Notes under the pieces: model-generated
The model's input: only the letters and a program-made list of their open reading frames with translations
Database searches by the model: none
What the model was told of the DNA's origin: nothing
Assembly: GCF_040115645.1 (NCBI RefSeq)
Contig: NW_027096017.1
Location: 992,001-1,056,000 of the forward strand
DNA from: Euwallacea fornicatus
Taxonomy: Eukaryota; Arthropoda; Insecta; Coleoptera; Curculionidae
Reading direction: 5' to 3'
DNA: 64,000 bases
Shown: one piece after another, positions 25,176 through 38,729 of the stretch
How positions within the stretch are numbered: position 1 is the first letter of the stretch
How the letters are laid out: every line of letters starts with the position of its first letter
Position numbers and translations under genes: made by a program

Positions 25176-25703
25176 AACAAGATGCAATAATGATGTGTTG
25201 TGGAATCTTCAAACTCTAGTCGAGCTGATTAATTTCACACTTTGTTTAACAAATTTGGTCCTCATTTGCCGCAGTTATCGACCTTCAAATTTTGAAAAGT
25301 CTCAAAAGTTGTGTGTTTGAGCACATAAAGTACTATTTTTCTTGGAAATTCAACAAGATGCAATAATGATGTGGTGAGACATCTTAAAGATCTCGTCGAG
25401 CTGATTAATTTGACACTTCGTTTAACAAATTTGGTCCTCATTTGCCGAAGTTTTCAAGCTTCAAATTTTGGAAAGTCTCAACAGTTGTGTGTTTGAGCAC
25501 GTAAAGTACTATTTTTCTTGGAAATTCAACATGATGCAATAATGATGTGTTGTGACATCTTCAAACTCTCGTCGAGCTGATTACTTTCACACTTTGTTTA
25601 ACAAATTCGGTCCTCATTTGCCGAAGTTGTCGAGCTTCAAATTTTGAAAAGTCTCAAAAGTTGTGTGTTTGAGCACATAAAGTACTATTTTTCTTGGAAA
25701 TTC
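24120..25703. repeat. 528-bp trimer HOR, three copies
   Basis: Three monomers repeat in strict order: (1) gtggaatc head, gccgcag, tatcgacc; (2) type A head, ttttcaagc, gtctcaacag, followed by caacatgatg; (3) gttgtgac head, gattactttc, ttgtcgagc. Copies start at 24120, 24648 and 25176. No difference between copies was noticed. The sites gtggaatc, gccgcag, caacag and gattactttc do not occur outside this trimer and its right-hand repeat, apart from the gtggaatc head at 25704. Confidence 0.92.
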
Positions 25704-25879
25704 AACAAGATGCAATAATGATGTGTTGTGGAATCTTCAAACTCTAGTCGAGCTGATTAATTTCACACTTTGTTTAACACATTTGGTCCTCATTTGCCGA
25801 AGTTATCGACCTTCAAATTTTGAAAAGTCTCAAAAGTTGTGTGTTTGAGCACATAAAGTACTATTTTTCTTGGAAATTC
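25704..25879. repeat. Chimeric monomer at a duplication junction
   Basis: The left part is the trimer's first monomer (gtggaatc, ctctag). The right part (aacacatttgg, gccgaag, tatcgacc) matches the monomers at 20952 and 22712. It sits immediately before the right copy of the 13-monomer duplication, so the exchange point probably lies inside it, between about 25740 and 25780. Confidence 0.75.
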
Positions 25880-28167
25880 AACAAGATGCAATAATGATGT
25901 GGTGAGACATCTTAAAGATCTCGTCGAGCTGATTAATTTGACACTTTGGTTAACAAATTTGGTCCTCATTTGCCGAAGTTATCGAGCTTCAAAGTTTGAA
26001 AAGTCTCAAAAGTTGTGTGTTTGAGCACATAAAGTACTATTTTTCTGGAAATTTCAACAAGATGCAATAATGATGTGTTGTGGCATCTTCAAACTCTAGT
26101 CGAGCTGATTAATTTCACACTTTGTTTAACAAATTTGGTCCTCATTTGCCGAAGTTATCGACCTTCAAATTTTGAAAAGTCTCAAAAGTTGTGTGTTTGA
26201 GCACATAAAGTACTATTTTTCTTGGAAATTCAACAAGATGCAATAATGATGTGGTGAGACATCTTAAAGATCTCGTCGAGCTGATTAATTTCACACTTTG
26301 TTTAACAAATTTGGTCCTCATTTGCCGAAGTTATCGAGCTTCAAAGTTTGAAAAGTTTCAAAAGTTGTGTGTTTGAGCACATACAGTACTATTTTTCTTG
26401 GAAATTCAACAAGATGCAATAATGATGTGTTGTGGCATCTTCAAACTCTAGTCGAGCTGATTAATTTCACACTTTGTTTAACAAATATGGTCCTCATTTG
26501 CCGAAGTTATCGAGCTTCAAAGTTTGAAAAGTTTCAAAAGTTGTGTGTTTGAGCACATAAAGTACTATTTTTCTTGGAAATTCAACAAGATGCAATAATG
26601 ATGTGGTGAGACATCTTAAAGATCTCGTCGAGCTGATTAATTTGACACTTCGTTTAACAAATTTGGTCCTCATTTGCCGAAGTTATCGAGCTTCAAATTT
26701 TGAAAAGTCTCAAAAGTTGTGTGTTTGAGCACATAAAGTACTATTTTTCTTGGAAATTCAACAAGATGCAATAATGATGTGTTGTGGCATCTTCAAACTC
26801 TAGTCGAGCTGATTAATTTCACACTTTGTTTAACAAATATGGTCCTCATTTGCCGAAGTTATCGAGCTTCAAAGTTTGAAAAGTTTCAAAAGTTGTGTGT
26901 TTGAGCACATAAAGTACTATTTTTCTTGGAAATTCAACAAGATGCAATAATGATGTGGTGAGACATCTTAAAGATCTCGTCGAGCTGATTAATTTGACAC
27001 TTCGTTTAACAAATTTGGTCCTCATTTGCCGAAGTTATCGAGCTTCAAATTGTGAAAAGTCTCAAAAGTTGTGTGTTTGAGCACATAAAGTACTATTTTT
27101 CTTGGAAATTCAACAAGATGCAATAATGATGTGTTGTGGAATCTTCAAACTCTAGTCGAGCTGATTAATTTCACACTTTGTTTAACAAATTTGGTCCTCA
27201 TTTGCCGCAGTTATCGACCTTCAAATTTTGAAAAGTCTCAAAAGTTGTGTGTTTGAGCACATAAAGTACTATTTTTCTTGGAAATTCAACAAGATGCAAT
27301 AATGATGTGGTGAGACATCTTAAAGATCTCGTCGAGCTGATTAATTTGACACTTCGTTTAACAAATTTGGTCCTCATTTGCCGAAGTTTTCAAGCTTCAA
27401 ATTTTGGAAAGTCTCAACAGTTGTGTGTTTGAGCACGTAAAGTACTATTTTTCTTGGAAATTCAACATGATGCAATAATGATGTGTTGTGACATCTTCAA
27501 ACTCTCGTCGAGCTGATTACTTTCACACTTTGTTTAACAAATTCGGTCCTCATTTGCCGAAGTTGTCGAGCTTCAAATTTTGAAAAGTCTCAAAAGTTGT
27601 GTGTTTGAGCACATAAAGTACTATTTTTCTTGGAAATTCAACAAGATGCAATAATGATGTGTTGTGGAATCTTCAAACTCTAGTCGAGCTGATTAATTTC
27701 ACACTTTGTTTAACAAATTTGGTCCTCATTTGCCGCAGTTATCGACCTTCAAATTTTGAAAAGTCTCAAAAGTTGTGTGTTTGAGCACATAAAGTACTAT
27801 TTTTCTTGGAAATTCAACAAGATGCAATAATGATGTGGTGAGACATCTTAAAGATCTCGTCGAGCTGATTAATTTGACACTTCGTTTAACAAATTTGGTC
27901 CTCATTTGCCGAAGTTTTCAAGCTTCAAATTTTGGAAAGTCTCAACAGTTGTGTGTTTGAGCACGTAAAGTACTATTTTTCTTGGAAATTCAACATGATG
28001 CAATAATGATGTGTTGTGACATCTTCAAACTCTCGTCGAGCTGATTACTTTCACACTTTGTTTAACAAATTCGGTCCTCATTTGCCGAAGTTGTCGAGCT
28101 TCAAATTTTGAAAAGTCTCAAAAGTTGTGTGTTTGAGCACATAAAGTACTATTTTTCTTGGAAATTC
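25880..28167. repeat. 13-monomer segmental duplication, right copy
   Basis: Matches 22888-25175 monomer by monomer except the third monomer (26232). It carries two trimer copies (27112-27639, 27640-28167), then stops at 28168 where a type A monomer with ttttcaggc replaces the next trimer. The left side has three trimers, so trimer number changed around the duplication. Confidence 0.85.
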
Positions 28168-29047
28168 AACAAGATGCAATAATGATGTGGTGAGACATCT
28201 TAAAGATCTCGTCGAGCTGATTAATTTGACACTTCGTTTAACAAATTTGGTCCTCATTTGCCGAAGTTTTCAGGCTTCAAATTTTGAAAAGTCTCAAAAG
28301 TTGTGTGTTTGAGCACATAAAGTACTATTTTTCTTGGAAATTCAACAAGATGCAATAATGATGTGGTGAGACATCTTAAAGATCTCGTCGAGCTGATTAA
28401 TTTGACACTTCGTTTAACAAATTCGGTCCTCATTTGCCGAAGTTATCGAGCTTCAAATTTTGAAAAGTCTCAAAAGTTGTGTGTTTGAGCACATAAAGTA
28501 CTATTTTTTTGGAAATTTCAACAAGATGCAATAATGATGTGTTGTGGCATCTTCAAACTCTAGTCGAGCTGATTAATTTCACACTTTGTTTAACAAATTT
28601 GGTCCTCATTTGCCGAAGTTATCGACCTTCAAATTTTGAAAAGTCTCAAAAGTTGTGTGTTTGAGCACATAAAGTACTATTTTTCTTGGAAATTCAACAA
28701 GATGCAATAATGATGTGGTGAAACATCTTAAAGATCTCGTCGAGCTGATTAATTTGACACTTTGGTTAACAAATATGGTCCTCATTTGCCGAAGTTATCG
28801 AGCTTCAAAGTTTGAAAAGTTTCAAAAGTTGTGTGTTTGAGCACATAAAGTACTATTTTTCTTGGAAATTCAACAAGATGCAATAATGATGTGGTGAGAC
28901 ATCTTAAAGATCTCGTCGAGCTGATTAATTTGACACTTCGTTTAACAAATTTGGTCCTCATTTGCCGAAGTTATCGAGCTTCAAAGTTTGGAAAGTCTCA
29001 AAAGTTGTGTGTTTGAGCACATAAAGTACTATTTTTCTTGGAAATTC
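28168..29047. repeat. Five irregular monomers
   Basis: Type A and B monomers without a local HOR. The run at 28344-28871 (attttttt ggaaatttc linker, tatcgacc type B, then ctttgg with aatatgg and gtttca) resembles 32568-33095, so the two places share ancestry. A private change, ggtgaaacatc, lies in the monomer at 28696. Confidence 0.7.
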
Positions 29048-31687
29048 AACAAGATGCAATAATGATGTGTTGTGGCATCTTCAAACTCTCGTCGAGCTGA
29101 TTAATTTCACACTTTGTTTAACAAATTCGGTCCTCATTTGCCGAAGTTATCGAGCTTCAAAGTTTGAAAAGTCTCAAAAGTTGTGTGTTTGAGCACATAC
29201 AGTACTATTTTTCTTGGAAATTCAACAAGATGCAATAATGATGTGTTGTGGCATCTTCAAACTCTAGTCGAGCTGATTAATTTCACACTTTGTTTAACAA
29301 ATTCGGTCCTCATTTGCCGAAGTTATCGAGCTTCAAATTTTGAAAAGTCTCAAAAGTTGTGTGTTTGAGCACATAAAGTACTATTTTTCTGGAAATTTCA
29401 ACAAGATGCAATAATGATGTGTTGTGGCATCTTCAAACTCTAGTCGAGCTGATTAATTTCACACTTTGTTTAACAAATTTGGTCCTCATTTGCCGAAGTT
29501 ATCGACCTTCAAATTTTGAAAAGTCTCAAATGTTGTGTGTTTGAGCACATAAAGTACTATTTTTCTTGGAAATTCAACAAGATGCAATAATGATGTGTTG
29601 TGGCATCTTCAAACTCTAGTCGAGCTGATTAATTTCACACTTTGTTTAACAAATTTGGTCCTCATTTGCCGAAGTTATCGAGCTTCAAAGTTTGAAAAGT
29701 CTCAAAAGTTGTGTGTTTGAGCACATAAAGTACTATTTTTCTTGGAAATTCAACAAGATGCAATAATGATGTGGTGAGACATCTTAAAGATCTCGTCGAG
29801 CTGATTAATTTGACACTTCGTTTAACAAATTTGGTCCTCATTTGCCGAAGTTTTCAAGCTTCAAATTTTGGAAAGTCTCAAAAGTTGTGTGTTTGAACAC
29901 GTAAAGTACTATTTTTCTTGGAAATTCAACAAGATGCAATAATGATGTGTTGTGGCATCTTCAAACTCTAGTCGAGCTGATTAATTTCACACTTTGTTTA
30001 ACAAATTTGGTCCTCATTTGCCGAAGTTATCGAGCTTCAAAGTTTGGAAAGTCTCAAAAGTTGTGTGTTTGAGCACATAAAGTACTATTTTTCTTGGAAA
30101 TTCAACAAGATGCAATAATGATGTGTTGTGGCATCTTCAAACTCTCGTCGAGCTGATTAATTTCACACTTTGTTTAACAAATTCGGTCCTCATTTGCCGA
30201 AGTTATCGAGCTTCAAAGTTTGAAAAGTCTCAAAAGTTGTGTGTTTGAGCACATACAGTACTATTTTTCTTGGAAATTCAACAAGATGCAATAATGATGT
30301 GTTGTGGCATCTTCAAACTCTAGTCGAGCTGATTAATTTCACACTTTGTTTAACAAATTCGGTCCTCATTTGCCGAAGTTATCGAGCTTCAAATTTTGAA
30401 AAGTCTCAAAAGTTGTGTGTTTGAGCACATAAAGTACTATTTTTCTGGAAATTTCAACAAGATGCAATAATGATGTGTTGTGGCATCTTCAAACTCTAGT
30501 CGAGCTGATTAATTTCACACTTTGTTTAACAAATTTGGTCCTCATTTGCCGAAGTTATCGACCTTCAAATTTTGAAAAGTCTCAAATGTTGTGTGTTTGA
30601 GCACATAAAGTACTATTTTTCTTGGAAATTCAACAAGATGCAATAATGATGTGGTGAGACATCTTAAAGATCTCGTCGAGCTGATTAATTTGACACTTTG
30701 GTTAACAAATATGGTCCTCATTTGCCGAAGTTATCGAGCTTCAAATTTTGAAAAGTCTCAAAAGTTGTGTGTTTGAGCACATAAAGTACTATTTTTCTTG
30801 GAAATTCAACAAGATGCAATAATGATGTGGTGAGACATCTTAAAGATCTCGTCGAGCTGATTAATTTGACACTTCGTTTAACAAATTTGGTCCTCATTTG
30901 CCGAAGTTTTCAAGCTTCAAATTTTGGAAAGTCTCAAAAGTTGTGTGTTTGAACACGTAAAGTACTATTTTTCTTGGAAATTCAACAAGATGCAATAATG
31001 ATGTGTTGTGGCATCTTCAAACTCTAGTCGAGCTGATTAATTTCACACTTTGTTTAACAAATTTGGTCCTCATTTGCCGAAGTTATCGAGCTTCAAAGTT
31101 TGGAAAGTCTCAAAAGTTGTGTGTTTGAACACGTAAAGTACTATTTTTCTTGGAAATTCAACAAGATGCAATAATGATGTGTTGTGGCATCTTCAAACTC
31201 TCGTCGAGCTGATTAATTTCACACTTTGTTTAACAAATTCGGTCCTCATTTGCCGAAGTTATCGAGCTTCAAAGTTTGAAAAGTCTCAAAAGTTGTGTGT
31301 TTGAGCACATACAGTACTATTTTTCTTGGAAATTCAACAAGATGCAATAATGATGTGTTGTGGCATCTTCAAACTCTAGTCGAGCTGATTAATTTCACAC
31401 TTTGTTTAACAAATTCGGTCCTCATTTGCCGAAGTTATCGAGCTTCAAATTTTGAAAAGTCTCAAAAGTTGTGTGTTTGAGCACATAAAGTACTATTTTT
31501 CTGGAAATTTCAACAAGATGCAATAATGATGTGTTGTGGCATCTTCAAACTCTAGTCGAGCTGATTAATTTCACACTTTGTTTAACAAATTTGGTCCTCA
31601 TTTGCCGAAGTTATCGACCTTCAAATTTTGAAAAGTCTCAAATGTTGTGTGTTTGAGCACATAAAGTACTATTTTTCTTGGAAATTC
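29048..31687. repeat. 6-monomer HOR (1056 bp), two and a half copies
   Basis: Copies start at 29048, 30104 and 31160. Each begins with a ctcg/ttcgg monomer ending catacag, then ctctag/ttcgg with a ctggaaatttc linker, then tatcgacc with ctcaaatg. The fourth monomer differs between copies: type B at 29576, type A with ctttgg/aatatgg at 30632. The sixth ends gagcacat at 29928 but gaacacg at 30984. The third copy covers three monomers before the order changes at 31688. Confidence 0.88.
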
Positions 31688-34152
31688 AACAAGATGCAAT
31701 AATGATGTGGTGAGACATCTTAAAGATCTCGTCGAGCTGATTAATTTGACACTTTGGTTAACAAATATGGTCCTCATTTGCCGAAGTTATCGAGCTTCAA
31801 AGTTTGAAAAGTTTCAAAAGTTGTGTGTTTGAGCACATAAAGTACTATTTTTCTTGGAAATTCAACAAGATGCAATAATGATGTGGTGAGAAATCTTAAA
31901 GATCTCGTCGAGCTGATTAATTTGACACTTCGTTTAACAAATTTGGTCCTCATTTGCCGAAGTTATCGAGCTTCAAATTTTGAAAAGTCTCAAAAGTTGT
32001 GTGTTTGAGCACATAAAGTACTATTTTTCTTGGAAATTCAACAAGATGCAATAATGATGTGGTGAGACATCTTAAAGATCTCGTCGAGCTGATTAATTTG
32101 ACACTTCGTTTAACAAATTTGGTCCTCATTTGCCGAAGTTTTCAAGCTTCAAATTTTGGAAAGTCTCAAAAGTTGTGTGTTTGAGCACGTAAAGTACTAT
32201 TTTTCTTGGAAATTCAACAAGATGCAATAATGATGTGTTGTGGCATCTTCAAACTCTAGTCGAGCTGATTAATTTCACACTTTGTTTAACAAATTTGGTC
32301 CTCATTTGCCGAAGTTATCGAGCTTCAAAGTTTGAAAAGTCTCAAAAGTTGTGTGTTTGAGCACATAAAGTACTATTTTTCTTGGAAATTCAACAAGATG
32401 CAATAATGATGTGGTGAGACATCTTAAAGATCTCGTCGAGCTGATTAATTTGACACTTCGTTTAACAAATTTGGTCCTCATTTGCCGAAGTTTTCAAGCT
32501 TCAAATTTTGGAAAGTCTCAAAAGTTGTGTGTTTGAGCACGTAAAGTACTATTTTTCTTGGAAATTCAACAAGATGCAATAATGATGTGTTGTGACATCT
32601 TCAAGCTCTCGTCGAGCTGATTAATTTCACACTTTGTTTAACAAATTCGGTCCTCATTTGCCGAAGTTATCGAGCTTCAAATTTTGAAAAGTCTCAAAAG
32701 TTGTGTGTTTTAGCACATAAAGTACTATTTTTTTGGAAATTTCAACAAGATGCAATAATGATGTGTTGTGGCATCTTCAAACTCTAGTCGAGCTGATTAA
32801 TTTCACACTTTGTTTAACAAATTTGGTCCTCATTTGCCGAAGTTATCGACCTTCAAATTTTGAAAAGTCTCAAAAGTTGTGTGTTTGAGCACATAAAGTA
32901 CTATTTTTCTTGGAAATTCAACAAGATGCAATAATGATGTGGTGAGACATCTTAAAGATTTCGTCGAGCTGATTAATTTGACACTTTGGTTAACAAATAT
33001 GGTCCTCATTTGCCGAAGTTATCGAGCTTCAAAGTTTGAAAAGTTTCAAAAGTTGTGTGTTTGAGCACATAAAGTACTATTTTTCTTGGAAATTCAACAA
33101 GATGCAATAATGATGTGGTGAGACATCTTAAAGATCTCGTCGAGCTGATTAATTTGACACTTCGTTTAACAAATTTGGTCCTCATTTGCCGAAGTTATCG
33201 AGCTTCAAATTTTGAAAAGTCTCAAAAGTTGTGTGTTTGAGCACATAAAGTACTATTTTTCTTGGAAATTCAACAAGATGCAATAATGATGTGGTGAGAC
33301 ATCTTAAAGATCTCGTCGAGCTGATTAATTTGACACTTCGTTTAACAAATTTGGTCCTCATTTGCCGAAGTTTTCAAGCTTCAAATTTTGGAAAGTCTCA
33401 AAAGTTGTGTGTTTGAGCACGTAAAGTACTATTTTTCTTGGAAATTCAACAAGATGCAATAATGATGTGTTGTGGCATCTTCAAACTCTAGTCGAGCTGA
33501 TTAATTTCACACTTTGTTTAACAAATTTGGTCCTCATTTGCCGAAGTTATCGAGCTTCAAAGTTTGAAAAGTCTCAAAAGTTGTGTGTTTGAGCACATAA
33601 AGTACTATTTTTCTTGGAAATTCAACAAGATGCAATAATGATGTGGTGAGACATCTTAAAGATCTCGTCGAGCTGATTAATTTGACACTTTGGTTAACAA
33701 ATTTGGTCCTCATTTGCCGAAGTTATCGACCTTCAAATTTTGAAAAGTCTCAAAAGTTGTGTGTTTGAGCACATAAAGTACTATTTTTCTTGGAAATTCA
33801 ACAAGATGCAATAATGATGTGGTGAGACATCTTAAAGATCTCGTCGAGCTGATTAATTTGACACTTCGTTTAACAAATTTGGTCCTCATTTGCCGAAGTT
33901 ATCGAAGCTTCAAATTTTGAAAAGTCTCAAAAGTTGTGTGTTTGAGCACATAAAGTACTATTTTTCTTGGAAATTCAACAAGATGCAATAATGATGTGGT
34001 GAGACATCTTAAAGATCTCGTCGAGCTGATTAATTTGACACTTCGTTTAACAAATTTGGTCCTCATTTGCCGAAGTTATCGAGCTTCAAATTTTGAAAAG
34101 TCTCAAAAGTTGTGTGTTTGAGCACATAAAGTACTATTTTTCTTGAAATTTC
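31688..34152. repeat. Mixed domain with a 7-monomer echo
   Basis: The four monomers at 31688-32391 recur at 32920-33623 (offset 1232 bp): ctttgg/aatatgg, tatcgagc, ttttcaagc, then ctctag. Single private changes mark the copies: ggtgagaaatc at 31864, ttttagcac at about 32709, gatttcgtcg in the monomer at 32920. A lone 177-bp monomer at 33800 is far from the others and, unlike most of them, is not preceded by a gtctctaaag monomer. The domain ends with the first cttgaaatttc linker. Confidence 0.72.
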
Positions 34153-36440
34153 AACAAGATGCAATAATGATTTGTTGTGACATATTAAAGATCTCGTCGA
34201 GCTGATTAATTTCACACTTAGTTTAACAAATTTGGTCCTCATTTGCCGAAGTTATCGACCTTCAAATTTTGGAAAGTCTCAAAAGTTGTGTGTTTGAACA
34301 CGTAAAGTACTATTTTTCTTGGAAACTCAACAAGATGCAATAATGATGTGTTGTGGCATCTTCAAACTCTAGTCGAGCTGATTAATTTCACACTTTGTTT
34401 AACAAATTCGGTCCTCATTTGCCGAAGTTATCGAGCTTCAAATTTTGAAAAGTCTCAAAAGTTGTGTGTTTGAGCACATAAAGTACTATTTTTCTTGAAA
34501 TTTCAACAAGATGCAATAATGATTTGTTGTGACATATTAAAGATCTCGTCGAGCTGATTAATTTCACACTTAGTTTAACAAATTTGGTCCTCATTTGCCG
34601 AAGTTATCGACCTTCAAATTTTGGAAAGTCTCAAAAGTTGTGTGTTTGAACACGTAAAGTACTATTTTTCTTGGAAACTCAACAAGATGCAATAATGATG
34701 TGTTGTGGCATCTTCAAACTCTCGTCGAGCTGATTAATTTCACACTTTGTTTAACAAATTCGGTCCTCATTTGCCGAAGTTATCGAGCTTCAAATTTTGA
34801 AAAGTCTCAAAAGTTGTGTGTTTGAGCACATAAAGTACTATTTTTCTTGGGAATTCAACAAGATGCAATAATGATGTGGTGAGACATCTTAAAGATCTCG
34901 TCGAGCTGATTAATTTCACACTTTGTTTAACAAATTTGGTCCTCATTTGCCGAAGTTATCGAGCTTCAAATTTTGGAAAGTCTCAAAAGTTGTGTGTTTG
35001 AGCACATAAAGTACTATTTTTCTTGGAAATTCAACAAGATGCAATAATGATGTGGTGAGACATCTTAAAGATCTCGTCGAGCTGATTAATTTCACACTTT
35101 GTTTAACAAATTTGGTCCTCATTTGCCGAAGTTATCGAGCTTCAAATTTTGGAAAGTCTCAAAAGTTGTGTGTTTGAGCACATAAAGTACTATTTTTCTT
35201 GGAAATTCAACAAGATGCAATAATGATGTGTTGTGGCATCTTCAAACTCTAGTCGAGCTGATTAATTTCACACTTTGTTTAACAAATTTGGTCCTCATTT
35301 GCCGAAGTTATCGAGCTTCAAAGTTTGAAAAGTTTCAAAAGTTGTGTGTTTGAGCACATAAAGTACTATTTTTCTTGGAAATTCAACAAGATGCAATAAT
35401 GATGTGGTGAGACATCTTAAAGATCTCGTCGAGCTGATTAATTTGACACTTCGTTTAACTAATTTGGTCCTCATTTGCCGAAGTTATCGAGCTTCAAATT
35501 TTGAAAAGTCTCAAAAGTTGTGTGTTTGAGCACATAAAGTACTATTTTTCTTGGAAATTCAACAAGATGCAATAATGATGTGTTGTGGCATCTTCAAACT
35601 CTAGTCGAGCTGATTAATTTCACACTTTGTTTAACAAATTTGGTCCTCATTTGCCGAAGTTATCGACCTTCAAATTTTGAAAAGTCTCAAAAGTTGTGTG
35701 TTTGAGCACATAAAGTACTATTTTTCTTGGAAATTCAACAAGATGCAATAATGATGTGGTGAGACATCTTAAAGATCTCGTCGAGCTGATTAATTTGACA
35801 CTTCGTTTAACAAATTTGGTCCTCATTTGCCGAAGTTATCGACCTTCAAATTTTGGAAAGTCTCAAAAGTTGTGTGTTTGAACACGTAAAGTACTATTTT
35901 TCTTGGAAACTCAACAAGATGCAATAATGATGTGTTGTGGCATCTTCAAACTCTAGTTGAGCTGATTAATTTCACACTTTGTTTAACAAATTCGGTCCTC
36001 ATTTGCCGAAGTTATCGAGCTTCAAATTTTGAAAAGTTTCAAAAGTTGTGTGTTTGAGCACATAAAGTACTATTTTTCTTGGAAATTCAACAAGATGCAA
36101 TAATGATGTGGTGAGACATCTTAAAGATCTCGTCGAGCTGGTTAATTTGACACTTCGTTTAACAAATTTGGTCCTCATTTGCCGAAGTTATCGAGCTTCA
36201 AATTTTGAAAAGTCTCAAAAGTTGTGTGTTTGAGCACATAAAGTACTATTTTTCTTGAAATTTCAACAAGATGCAATAATGATTTGTTGTGACATATTAA
36301 AGATCTCGTCGAGCTGATTAATTTCACACTTTGTTTAACAAATTTGGTCCTCATTTGCCGAAGTTATCGACCTTCAAATTTTGAAAAGTCTCAAAAGTTG
36401 TGTGTTTGAGCACATAAAGTACTATTTTTCTTGGAAATTC
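34153..36440. repeat. Mixed domain where type C monomers begin
   Basis: The first type C monomer is at 34153. Two dimers of a type C and a ttcgg type B monomer follow each other (34153-34504, 34505-34856). Two monomers at 34857 and 35033 look identical to each other, both type A head with cacactttg and aaattttgg. Further monomers show private changes: ttaactaa near 35458, ctagttgag near 35953, gctggtta near 36138. A type C monomer at 36265 has cacactttg instead of cacacttag, a further chimera. Confidence 0.72.
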
Positions 36441-38729
36441 AACAAGATGCAATAATGATGTGGTGAGACATCTTAAAGATCTCGTCGAGCTGATTAATTT
36501 GACACTTCGTTTAACAAATTTGGTCCTCATTTGCCGAAGTTATCGACCTTCAAAGTTTGGAAAGTCTCAAAAGTTGTGTGTTTGAACACGTAAAGTACTA
36601 TTTTTCTTGGAAATTCAACAAGATGCAATAATGATGTGTTGTGACATCTTCAAACTCTCGTCGAGCTGATTAATTTCACACTTTGTTTAACAAATTCGGT
36701 CCTCATTTGCCGAAGTTGTCGAGCTTCAAATTTTGAAAAGTCTCAAAAGTTGTGTGTTTGAGCACATAAAGTACTATTTTTCTTGGAAATTCAACAAGAT
36801 GCAATAATGATGTGGTGAGACATCTTAAAGATCTCGTCGAGCTGATTAATTTGACACTTCGTTTAACAAATTTGGTCCTCATTTGCCGAAGTTTTCAAGC
36901 TTCAAATTTTGGAAAGTCTCAAAAGTTGTGTGTTTGAGCACGTAAAGTACTATTTTTCTTGGAAATTCAACAAGATGCAATAATGATGTGTTGTGACATC
37001 TTCAAGCTCTCGTCGAGCTGATTAATTTCACACTTTGTTTAACAAATTCGGTCCTCATTTGCCGAAGTTATCGAGCTTCAAATTTTGAAAAGTCTCAAAA
37101 GTTGTGTGTTTGAACACGTAAAGTACTATTTTTCTTGGAAACTCAACAAGATGCAATAATGATGTGTTGTGGCATCTTCAAACTCTAGTCGAGCTGATTA
37201 ATTTCACACTTTGTTTAACAAATTCGGTCCTCATTTGCCGAAGTTATCGAGCTTCAAATTTTGAAAAGTCTCAAAAGTTGTGTGTTTGAGCACATAAAGT
37301 ACTATTTTTCTTGGAAATTCAACAAGATGCAATAATGATGTGTTGTGGCATCTTGAAACTCTCGTCGAGCTGATTAATTTCACACTTTGTTTAACAAATT
37401 CGGTCCTCATTTGCCGAAGTTATCGAGCTTCAAATTTTGAAAAGTCTCAAAACTTGTGTGTTTGAGCACATAAAGTACTATTTTTCTTGAAATTTCAACA
37501 AGATGCAATAATGATTTGTTGTGACATATTAAAGATCTCGTCGAGCTGATTAATTTCACACTTAGTTTAACAAATTTGGTCCTCATTTGCCGAAGTTATC
37601 GACCTTCAAATTTTGGAAAGTCTCAAAAGTTGTGTGTTTGAACACGTAAAGTACTATTTTTCTTGGAAACTCAACAAGATGCAATAATGATGTGTTGTGG
37701 CATCTTCAAACTCTAGTCGAGCTGATTAATTTCACACTTTGTTTAACAAATTCGGTCCTCATTTGCCGAAGTTATCGAGCTTCAAATTTTGAAAAGTCTC
37801 AAAAGTTGTGTGTTTGAGCACATAAAGTACTATTTTTCTTGGAAATTCAACAAGATGCAATAATGATGTGTTGTGGCATCTTGAAACTCTCGTCGAGCTG
37901 ATTAATTTCACACTTTGTTTAACAAATTCGGTCCTCATTTGCCGAAGTTATCGAGCTTCAAATTTTGAAAAGTCTCAAAACTTGTGTGTTTGAGCACATA
38001 AAGTACTATTTTTCTTGAAATTTCAACAAGATGCAATAATGATTTGTTGTGACATATTAAAGATCTCGTCGAGCTGATTAATTTCACACTTAGTTTAACA
38101 AATTTGGTCCTCATTTGCCGAAGTTATCGACCTTCAAATTTTGGAAAGTCTCAAAAGTTGTGTGTTTGAGCACATAAAGTACTATTTTTCTTCGAAATTC
38201 AACAATATGCAATAATGATGTGTTGCGGCATCTTCAAACTCTAGTCGAGCTGATTAATTTCACACTTTGTTTAACAATTTTGGTCCTCATTTGCCGAAGT
38301 TATCGAGCTTCAAAGTTTGAAAAGTCTCTAAAGTTGTGTGTTTGAGCACATAAAGTACTATTTTTCTTGGAAATTCAACAAGATGCAATAATGATGTGGT
38401 GAGACATCTTAAAGATCTCGTCGAGCTGATTAATTTGACACTTCGTTTAACAAATTTGGTCCTCATTTGCCGAAGTTATCGAAGCTTCAAATTTTGAAAA
38501 GTCTCAAAAGTTGTGTGTTTGACCACATAAAGTACTATTTTTCTTGGAAATTCAACAAGATGCAATAATGATGTCGTGAGACATCTTAAAGATCTCGTCG
38601 AGCTGATTAATTTGACACTTCGTTTAACAAATTTGGTCCTCATTTGCCGAAGTTATCGACCTTCAAATTTTGAAAAGTCTCAAAAGTTGTGTGTTTGAGC
38701 ACATAAAGTACTATTTTTCTTGGAAATTC
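36441..38729. repeat. 13-monomer HOR, full copy (2289 bp)
   Basis: Thirteen monomers, one of 177 bp (38377), from a tatcgacc/aaagtttgg type A monomer to the gatgtcgtgag monomer (38554). Inside it, a trimer (type B ttcgg; cttgaaactc with aaacttg; type C) is present twice, at 37145-37672 and 37673-38200. The second trimer ends with cttcgaaattc and leads into an acaatatg/gttgcggc monomer (38201). The order restarts at 38730. Confidence 0.87.
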
